This document shows, in pieces, positions 53,375-64,000 of a stretch of DNA of 64,000 nt (position 1 is its first letter; every line of letters starts with the position of its first letter). A program made the translations under genes and the position numbers. The stretch is from Mycoplasma todarodis (GTDB taxonomy: Bacteria; Bacillota_I; Bacilli_A; Mycoplasmatales; Metamycoplasmataceae): NCBI RefSeq assembly GCF_004335995.1, contig NZ_PSZP01000005.1, positions 1 through 64,000 of the forward strand, in the 5' to 3' direction. The notes under the pieces were generated by a model. The model searched no databases. It worked only from the letters and a program-made list of their open reading frames with translations, and was not told the origin of the DNA.

Positions 53375-54789
53375 TATTGTTCCTTTACATAATCAATTAA
53401 CTCTTGTTCACTAAGAACACCACAATCCTCTAAACATTTCAAAAATGTGTCAGAAACGTTTTTAAGGATCTGTTCCATGGTGATATCTTTGTCATAACCA
53501 TATTTTTGTAATCAAAGATAGTGTTTTGAATCTTCGATGTTTTTACCATTTTTAATTTTATCAATCAATTCAATGAATTCGCTTTCTAACCTCTTTGGCA
53601 GAATAGCTAATCCCCCTGCTTCCATCAAACCAATGTTTTCTTGTTTGATGTTAAATCTTTTTTCTTTGACATGGAATACACCATAAGGTTGTTCTGTTGT
53701 TGTTGAATTATTTCTTAAAATCATCCATACATTGTACTTACCTTCATGGAAATTACAGATATAAGTCACAGAGTTATTGTTTTTATTTATAACTCCAGGT
53801 GCTCTAAATTTTCTTCATTTCTCAAGTCATTCATTTACATTTAAAATAATATCATCAAGCGACTCTGAAGAAAATTTTATAGTTGACAATGGTCATCTCA
53901 CAACACTTAATTTAACTTTATCACTTAATTGTTTTTGGAAAATTTCCTTAGCTCCCATAACCGGAAGCTCCTCTGCTCCACCTTGGAAGTGATTATGTCC
54001 TAATAAAGAACCTCCAACTATTGGTAAATCAGCATTTGTTCCTATGAAATATTCATTATTCTCACTTAAAAACGTCAAAAGATTTTTTATGGTGTTGTTA
54101 TCAATCTTCATTGGTGTATGTTGAAGAGCATTGACAACAAAGTGTTTTTTTAGATATGCATATGGAGAGTATTGAAGAAATCATTTCCCTTCGTGCATTC
54201 TAGGGAAAACAACCCTTAAATTCTCTCTTGAAGGTTTAGTTTCATTGCCTTTAAATCCTATGTTATCAAAACAAATGGGACATTCAGGTTCCCCCTCAAC
54301 TTTAACTGCATTTTTTTGAGCAATTATTTGAGCTTGAGTCTTTTCTGGTTTTGCTTTATTTATAGAAAGATTTAGAGTTCCATATTTTGTTTGTTCGTCT
54401 CATAAAATGTTCTTTGCATTCTTATCGTACTTAATATAATATGAGGCTAATGATAATTGGTATAACCTATCCAACTTATTTTCTTTTCATTCCATCACTT
54501 CTTCTTTTGTTGGAATAAACTTACTCATTAAATCATTTATTTCATTTGAAGCTTGGTGTTGATTTTTACCTTGTTCTATTAAGTACTTTTCTACATTACC
54601 TATATTATTTGCATGATCTTTGAAATCCTCATTGTAATTAGGTAGTTCTTTAACTTCTTCGATTTGAAATGTTTTTAATATACTGTTTAATGTATTTAAG
54701 GCGTGTTTATGTTCAGATAGTTCATTACCAACCATAAACGCCGCTATTTTACTTAAGGATTCTTGTAGAATCTGAGATTTCTGTTTCAT
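53374..54789 (-). CDS. galT: Galactose-1-phosphate uridylyltransferase (class II)
   Basis: A 471-residue Firmicute-type GalT, exchanging UMP between UDP-glucose and galactose 1-phosphate. Markers are ECPICFDNIGFKG, GGSLLGHNHFQGG and FHEGKYNVWMILRNN. I start at MKQKSQILQE, with GAGGT six bases upstream; this overlaps galK by 41 bases. TAATG into galM. Several TGA Trp codons. Confidence 0.93.
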
Positions 54790-55906
54790 ATACCTCACAT
54801 TCATAACCATATTTTCCGGCATATCTTTTAATAACTTTATTTTTCATTTCTTCAATCGAATCTTTTTTAACAAGAGCTATTAAACAACCACCAAATCCTG
54901 CTCCAGTCATTCTTGCACCAGCAACACCTTCAACTTCATTAGCTGTTTCTTGTATTAAATCCGATTCAGGACAAGACACTTCATATAAATCCCTTAATCC
55001 AGCATGACCTTGATTTAAAATCATACCCATCTTTTTAATATCTGTTTCCTTGATAGCTTCCATAAACATTCTTACACGCTCTTGTTCTTCAATGGCGTAT
55101 TTAGCTCTTTTTCTTATAATAGGATCTTTAATTAAGTTTAAGACATTTTCTTTTTGTGCGATAGGGATTGAACAAAGATTTTCATACGAATATTTCTTGT
55201 TAATAAGTTTCAATGCTTTTGTTGTTTCATCCACTCTTTCGTTATATTTTGAATCAATTAAATCTCTAGGTTTTTTTGTATTTAGAACCACAAACCTGTA
55301 TTCCCCAAGATTTATTTTAAAGTTTGAATACTTAAGAGTTGATGTATCAAGTAACATAGCGTGATCTTTAATACCATTAGCAATTATGAATTGATCCATA
55401 ATTCCATTTTTCAAGTGCATAAATTTATTCTCTACTTTTTTAAATAATTTTGCAATTTCAACACCATCTAAGTGCATTCCATATAATTCAGTTATCCCTT
55501 TCATTATTAATACACCGAAAGCAGCTGATGATGATAAACCAGAAGATGCTGGGATATCAGAATTTATTGATGCGTTGAATCCACCTACTTTATATCCCTC
55601 ATCTCTGAGGATTTGCAAGCATCCAACAACATAATTCAAGAATCCATTGTTTTCATCATATGAGAACTCATTTTGATCTGCGATGAATCTAACTCCATCT
55701 TTTTTGAAATTATGAGAATACATAGAAATGTTATTTGATTTTGTAAAGTAACCAATCATATTTAAATCTATGTTCGCAGGAAATACATTTCCCCCAAGAT
55801 AATCTATGTGTTCACCAATAATATTAATACGAGATGGGGAGATGACTTTAACTTCCGGTTCTTTTCCAAATAACGTTTTGTGTATTTCTACTAGTTGATT
55901 ATTCAT
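54749..55906 (-). CDS. galK: Galactokinase
   Basis: A 385-residue GHMP kinase phosphorylating galactose at C1. It shows the signature SRINIIGEHIDYLGGNVFP, ATP motif SDIPASSGLSSSAAFG, catalytic Asp region KNGIMDQFI and RMTGAGFGGCLIAL. It overlaps the galE stop by eight bases with AAAGGAG upstream. Confidence 0.96.
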   Translation of the reverse strand: MNNQLVEIHKTLFGKEPEVKVISPSRINIIGEHIDYLGGNVFPANIDLNMIGYFTKSNNISMYSHNFKKDGVRFIADQNEFSYDENNGFLNYVVGCLQILRDEGYKVGGFNASINSDIPASSGLSSSAAFGVLIMKGITELYGMHLDGVEIAKLFKKVENKFMHLKNGIMDQFIIANGIKDHAMLLDTSTLKYSNFKINLGEYRFVVLNTKKPRDLIDSKYNERVDETTKALKLINKKYSYENLCSIPIAQKENVLNLIKDPIIRKRAKYAIEEQERVRMFMEAIKETDIKKMGMILNQGHAGLRDLYEVSCPESDLIQETANEVEGVAGARMTGAGFGGCLIALVKKDSIEEMKNKVIKRYAGKYGYECEVYETEISDSTRILK

Positions 55907-56879
55907 CTTCTAGCTCCTTTCTAAAATTGTATTCTGATTTGATCATTGTTTTTAGTTGTTGTGTTGTTGCTCAACCAAGTGTTTTAGCAGCATTGTCAAC
56001 ATTGGCAAGCAATGTTGCGGGATCACCTTTTCTTCTTCCTACTAGTTTATTGGGGATATCTATATTAAGCTCTTTTATAGCTTCATTTAGCACTTCAAGA
56101 ACTGAATAACCCGTTCCCGAACCAAGATTAAATATTCCAGATTGTTTGTTTTTAATTGATCATTCAAGACCTTTAATATGAGCTTCAACAAGGTCTACAA
56201 CATGGATAAAATCGCGAATACATGATCCATCCCTTGTATTGTAATCAGTTCCCATAACATCAAACATTTCTCTTTTTCCAATAGCAGCTTCTATCACACA
56301 AGGAAGTAAGTGAGTAAGACCTCTACCTCTTATCCCAATTTTTCCAGAAGGGTGTGTTCCAGCTACGTTGAAGTATCTGAAAATAACGTGATTCTTACTT
56401 CTAGCTTTCGTTCAACCTCTAATTAGCGCTTCAGCCGCTAATTTTGATTCACCATATGGGTTTACCGGTTCTTTAACATCCCCTTCTTTAATAGGAACTA
56501 CTTTTGGTTCTCCATATACTGCTGCAGTAGATGAGAATACAATATTATTTATATTTGCATGATCTGCTGCCTCTAATAATTTTTCTACTGAGTAAACATT
56601 ATTGTTGAAGTACATTAATGGTTTTTCTACTGATTCTGGAACGACAATGTATCCAGCGAAGTGCATAATCCCATCAATTTTTCCTTCTTTATCAAAAACG
56701 TTTTTAACTTCTTCAACATCTCTTAAATCAACCTCATAAAACTTAGCTTCTGGGTGCACATTCTCTTTGTAACCTCTTGAAAGGTTATCAATGATTACAA
56801 CCTCATAACCTTTTTCGATTAAAGCATAAACTGCATGAGAACCGATATACCCTGCTCCACCTGTAACAACTACTTTCAT
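55899..56879 (-). CDS. galE: UDP-glucose 4-epimerase
   Basis: A 326-residue short-chain dehydrogenase-type epimerase converting UDP-galactose to UDP-glucose. NAD motif VTGGAGYIGSH, FAGYIVVPESV, SSTAAVYGEP, catalytic YGESK, and the C-terminal RDFIHVVDL motif. GGGAG precedes the ATG, nine bases after lacZ. Confidence 0.96.
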
Positions 56880-56888
56880 TTTATCTCC

Positions 56889-60014
<3,126 letters not shown>

Positions 60015-60029
60015 CTTACCTCTTTTATT

Positions 60030-61694
60030 TTATTTTTTATTTTTTGAGTCTTTTTTTACAACTTCTTTTTCTGTTGTTTTGACAATTTCGTTTTTTTCTT
60101 CACCTTCGCTAATTGAAGTTGTTGCTACTTTTAATTCTTTAGCAGCTTCTTCATCGATTCCAATTTCATTAAAGAATGTGTGATCATTTGGATTTTTCTT
60201 TCTTCATCTTCTGAATAAGAATTCACAGAATATAAATCCTAAAATGATACCGATTGGTCCAAGAACTAATTGCATTAGAGGATCTTTTAAATCTCCTGAA
60301 CGGAATTTTTCTGGCGATGGTATTAATGATGTAAATGTTGCTAGCAACACTATTGAAAGGAGTGGGATAACGGCCAATATGGCTCATATAGGTTTTTTAC
60401 CTAGGAAATGATAGGTTCTATCCAACTCTGGCCTTTTCTTACTTTGCAATCTCAACATTATGAATGCAACAATGATGAAAATAACAGGAATTGTAGAAGC
60501 TCCAGCATCAAGGTTTTTAAGAACAATTAAGAATGTGTTCATACCTGATGAAAGTGATCCAACAATTTGTAATGTAAATAGGATTGTAACAATAATACCT
60601 TGAGCTATCAATCCATTAACTGGTGTTCCATCTTTAAGAACTTTCGAACATTTTTTACCAAAAATCCCTTTTGGAGCATCAACGAATAACATTTTTACAG
60701 GTGCTGCTGTTCATAGCATTAATGATGCAAGAGCAGAAACTGTAAGTGTTAATCCGATAATGTGTGTAAATCATACTGGCATACCAACACAATAGAATGC
60801 ATAGTAAATCGATGCTAATAATCCTTGTTGAACAGCTTCATTAGCTGGGAATACTAATTGTAGGAATATCGCACATAGCATGAATAGACCTGCGAAAATA
60901 ATTGTGTTAATTGTTAAAGTACGTCTAAAGGCTTTTTCTCCACCTCTAACGTCATTTTTATAAGCGGCCATTGTTTCTAGACCACCCATTGATTGTAGTG
61001 CCCATGAAACCGCACCAATTTTTTGTCAAGAAATATCTTTAATTGCTACAGCACCACTATCTGATGCTTTTCACATTGTGTAATTTCCTGCTTGAGTATT
61101 ACTAATTTTATTTGAAGCAAGAGCAATGATTGCTGCAACAATAAATACGAATGTAAGAATCATACCCATTGAAGCTGCACCAGAAGATACACGTCCCAAT
61201 CATTTTGGCCCTTTTGTTGAAATGAATGTCGCAATTCAGAATAATAGAATTGAGATTAATCCAATTACTGGTTTAAATCAAACTTTTGCGTTCGCATCTG
61301 TTAAGAATTGAGTCGCTCCGTCTCCAAGAACGGTATATAACCCGTATGTAATTAATACAGGAACTAAATCCAAGAAGAAAAATAAGTTAACGAAGAAGTA
61401 GAAGAAACCTGCCATAAATCCAAGTTTTCTACCCAATATCAAACTCATTCAAGTTTGATATCCCGATTCACTATTTTTCGTAATTTTCATAGAAGCGAAT
61501 TCAAATATCATAAATAGATATGGAATTGCATATACGATAATACATACTAAATATAAAAATACTGTAAAGTTACCAAATTCAGTAAATTGAGAAACAACAC
61601 CCTTAAGTGCGAATCCCCCTCCAGCTATCGACAGAAATAAGAATGTCAACATTGACATCTTATATCTTCCCGATGTTTTGTCTTTTTTTGCCAT
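60030..61694 (-). CDS. APC superfamily permease
   Basis: A 554-residue transporter with about 12 helices (YKMSMLTFLFLSIAGGGFALKG first) and a charged C-terminal tail. It has APC-family character, closest in style to glutamate/GABA-type antiporters (WALQSMGGLETMAAYKNDV, RRTLTINTIIF). It heads the lac/gal operon with AAGGGGG before its ATG, so it may import galactosides or amino-containing sugars, or be an amino acid carrier captured by the operon. Substrate uncertain. Confidence 0.8.
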
Positions 61695-61717
61695 ATGGCC
61701 CCCTTGTTATTAAAACG

Positions 61718-61743
61718 GCGAATAAATACTTGTTCGCACTATA
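61718..61743 (-). promoter_or_regulatory. lac/gal operon promoter and palindromic operator
   Basis: A -10-like TATAGT (61738-61743) is followed at once by the inverted repeat GCGAA-N10-TTCGC (61718-61737), which covers the predicted start site. This is a good place for a repressor, plausibly the RpiR protein at 51589-52404. Confidence 0.5.
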
Positions 61744-61857
61744 ATTATCACAATATAAATTCTATTTTTCTTTTTTTATACACATTGGAAAAAGTTTTTC
61801 TTACAAGCAATAAAATGACATATTTTTAAATATGCTTTTTTTATGAGAAAATAGGTT

Positions 61858-62892
61858 ATGAAAAAAAATCAAGAACTAAATAATGACAATAAAATAAAAA
61901 CAAAATCAGACTCATTACCAAAGCGTATGGCTTATGGTGTGTTAATGGGGTTGAGTGACGGGACTCCAGGGTTTTCAGGGGGAACAACACTATCATTACT
62001 TAACTTTTACGATAAGTTAATAATGAATTTCAAAGGAATTTTTAAACCAGAAGAAGGATCAACAAGAATTAAACACTTATTATGGGTTTTGCCTTTCTTA
62101 ATAATGTGGGTTGGTACACTTCTTGGATTTATGTTGATAATGAATAAGGTAAGTGAGAAAGGGTATGGTGTTATTGCTGTAGTATTATTTTCAACTTTTG
62201 CATTACTAAGTATCCCTTTATTTATCTTAGTTAACAAACCAAAACTAGTAAATGAAAACACAAATGCAGAAACATCAATTTCAAAACGAGCCAATTGAAA
62301 GATGATAAGTCTTTTTGTTGGAGGATTCATAATGATGATTGCTATTGGATTAATTGTTAGATTTGCCTTTAATGGTGTAACAATGATTAAGTCCACTGGT
62401 TCAAAATCAGTATTGGATCTTAATGCAAAATCAGCAATCATATTATTGATTGCAGGATTCTGTGCAGGATTCGCTATGTTAATTCCTGGTATTTCAGGTA
62501 GTTTGCTTCTTTATTTATTTAATACATATACAGATATAACAAACACTGTTTCGGCAGCAATCCATGGAAACTTAAAACAAGCAATTCCTGTATTCTTAAT
62601 ATTGGGTGTTGCAATTATTGCAGGGCTTATATCTTCAGTATTAACTACTTCATTTATTTTAAAACGTTGAAGAGAAGCATTTGTATCTTTCTCTTTCGGA
62701 TTAGTTTCAGCTTCATTTATAACAATTTTAATTGCCCTTTCAGGAGCCGATTATGCTTCGATTGATAGACCACTTATGTATGGTTTGGTTGTTGTGGCCA
62801 TATTTGCTGCGATAGGTATAAACGTATTATTGGCACTATATTTAAAAAGTCAAGGAATAATAGAATTTAAAAGAAATAAAAAAATCAGCTAG
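61858..62892 (+). CDS. DUF368 family membrane protein (polyprenyl-phosphate translocase-like)
   Basis: A 344-residue protein with eight to ten helices. Family hallmarks: YGVLMGLSDGTPGFSGGTTL near the start and FAMLIPGISGSLLLYLF in the second half, the repeated G-x-x-x-x-x-P-G-x-S-G-(G/S) motif of DUF368. Members such as PopT recycle undecaprenyl phosphate across the membrane. The host lacks a cell wall, so a different lipid carrier role is likely. Two Trp codons are TGG, less usual here. No clear Shine-Dalgarno site. Confidence 0.88.
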
Positions 62893-62905
62893 TGCTGGTT
62901 TTTTA
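62882..62905. terminator. Bidirectional terminator
   Basis: AATCAGC/GCTGGTT hairpin with flanking T/A runs between convergent genes, overlapping the DUF368 stop. Confidence 0.8.
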
Positions 62906-63469
62906 TTCGTTTTCGTATACTGGTATATCGTGGTTTTTTAATTCTTCTTTCAGATCGTCCAATGTACGTTTTAAGTTTTCATTGTGAAAGTGGGTATTTA
63001 GTTTCTTATTAGTTGAACCGGGTCCATTACCATTAGCAAGATATCCTTCGATTTCTTTAAGGGCTGCCACCGCTTCTTCTTTTGTTGAAGCAATAGTCTC
63101 AATTCCACCAACGATGCTTCCACCGATTGAAAAGGAAGTTGACTTAACATTTGATCAATTTGTTTTTGGATCATCAAGAGCTTCTTGCAATTCTTTTTGA
63201 TAGTCAAGAAGAGCTAAACAAAACTCTCTAACTAACGCTTTTCTTGCTTTATTTTGATTTTGTTCAATGTTTTTCTTATCATTTAAGTTAAATGATTCTC
63301 ATTGAAAGTTGACTGCTCTTACTTTTCCGGGTTGTTCTTGAGATGAGAACTGTATAGCACAAACTGTCGCCGCTGTTAAGGCTGAAACAGTTAAAACTCC
63401 AATGGCAATATTTTTCTTTACTCTCTTGTTAAATCTTTTGGGTTTCTTTTCTTCTTCGAATTCATTCAT
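62903..63469 (-). CDS. Membrane-anchored extracellular protein, unknown
   Basis: A 188-residue protein: basic cytoplasmic start (KKPKRFNKRVKKN), one transmembrane anchor (about 19-40), then a helical outside part with SFSIGGSIVGGIETIAS. No lipobox Cys. Not recognised. AGGGGG before the ATG. Confidence 0.65.
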
Positions 63470-63575
63470 ACTGTACCCCCTAATTATTCCACCAATAGCA
63501 TATAATTCATTTCCTTTTAAGGAAAAAATATGAATTTGGTTGCAAGAAAATAATACCAAATTTTAAGCGAAAAAA

Positions 63576-63606
63576 AATAACAAATCATAAATTTTAATTT
63601 GTTATT
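63576..63606 (-). terminator. Terminator after the uracil-permease-like gene
   Basis: AATAACAAAT/ATTTGTTATT hairpin followed by eight T on the minus strand. Confidence 0.85.
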
Positions 63607-63614
63607 TACATTAT

Positions 63615-64000
63615 TTATTTATCTTTTTTATTTTTGGGTTTTTTATCAATAGGATGACCCTTTGTAAGCTTATCAAATATATCTTGTCTTATAGGTCTTG
63701 GCTCAGGAAGAGCTAGATTAAGGATAATACCTACTATTAAGGCGATTGACATACCTTTGAACATAATTGCATTACCTTTTAGAACGAACCCCATAGCAGC
63801 TCCGCCTATACCTATAACTAACATTGTAAGAACTACAAATAAGTTCTTAAGGTTATTTAGATCTATATTGTCTTGAATAAGTATTTTAAGACCGTTTGCA
63901 GCTATGAATCCAAACAGAAGTATTTCTACTCCACCAAGAACCGGTTGAGGTATCATAGCTAATGTATTCGAAACCAACTTTACAAATGAAAGCATAATAG
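63615..64000 (-). CDS. NCS2 family permease (uracil permease-like), C-terminal part
   Basis: The last ~128 codons of a nucleobase transporter, open at the right edge. PQPVLGGVEILLFGFIAANG is the conserved NCS2/UraA signature (Q/E...P..V.GG....FG.I...G), followed by the last helices (LFVVLTMLVIGIGGAAM) and a Lys-rich tail. It would import uracil or xanthine for salvage. Confidence 0.88.
   Translation of the reverse strand, partial: IMLSFVKLVSNTLAMIPQPVLGGVEILLFGFIAANGLKILIQDNIDLNNLKNLFVVLTMLVIGIGGAAMGFVLKGNAIMFKGMSIALIVGIILNLALPEPRPIRQDIFDKLTKGHPIDKKPKNKKDK

Overview
The window is about 64 kb of a low-G+C Mollicute (wall-less Mycoplasma relative) chromosome. UGA is read as tryptophan throughout. 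The clearest proof is the thioredoxin active site (WCGPC), whose Trp codon is TGA, and almost every conserved gene needs the same reading. Other Mollicute hallmarks are lipoproteins with the lipobox directly after a short signal, an N-terminally short ClpB under a CIRCE operator, and very tight packing. I cannot fix the genus from sequence alone.

Layout. 1-3140: end of cspA, an 850-base non-coding stretch with a probable small RNA, and clpB with CIRCE. 3.2-7.0 kb: SHOCT membrane protein, cutC, an nfeD-SPFH pair, an exonuclease and a degenerate HNH relative. 7.0-9.9 kb: a repeat protein and about 1.5 kb of non-coding DNA with several strong hairpin clusters. 10-14.3 kb: DUF1295-degV-ABC ATPase-permease operon. 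14.4-20.5 kb: SF1 helicase pair, then hypothetical-pfk-like-tkt. 20.7-29.4 kb: membrane proteins, a PHP phosphoesterase-ATPase-small protein operon, a lipoprotein, rmuC and an intact HNH gene. 29.4-43.8 kb: housekeeping genes on the minus strand (HAD, trxA, proS, EAL-like, pcrA, RDD, glycosyltransferase, asnS, prs, glmU-like, ksgA, tatD, mnmE). 43.9-47.6 kb: membrane protein, tRNA-Leu(CAA) and two coupled lipoproteins. 47.7-51.5 kb: two peptidases and a phosphosugar mutase. 51.6-61.7 kb: RpiR-type regulator and a six-gene lactose/galactose operon (APC permease-lacZ-galE-galK-galT-galM). 61.9-64 kb: DUF368, an anchored protein and a uracil-permease-like fragment.

Gene expression follows a striking scheme. 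Twelve genes have a TATAAT-like -10 box exactly six bases before the start codon, so the mRNA should begin at the start codon (leaderless). Operon-internal genes instead carry good Shine-Dalgarno sites. Many terminators begin inside the preceding stop codon.

The most interesting regulatory finds are two. One is a candidate attenuator upstream of asnS: a 13-codon leader peptide with four consecutive Asn codons, followed by mutually exclusive antiterminator and terminator hairpins. The other is a riboswitch-like leader before a lipoprotein operon, with three mutually exclusive pairings. Further candidates are the PHP-ATPase operon and several unassigned structured RNAs.
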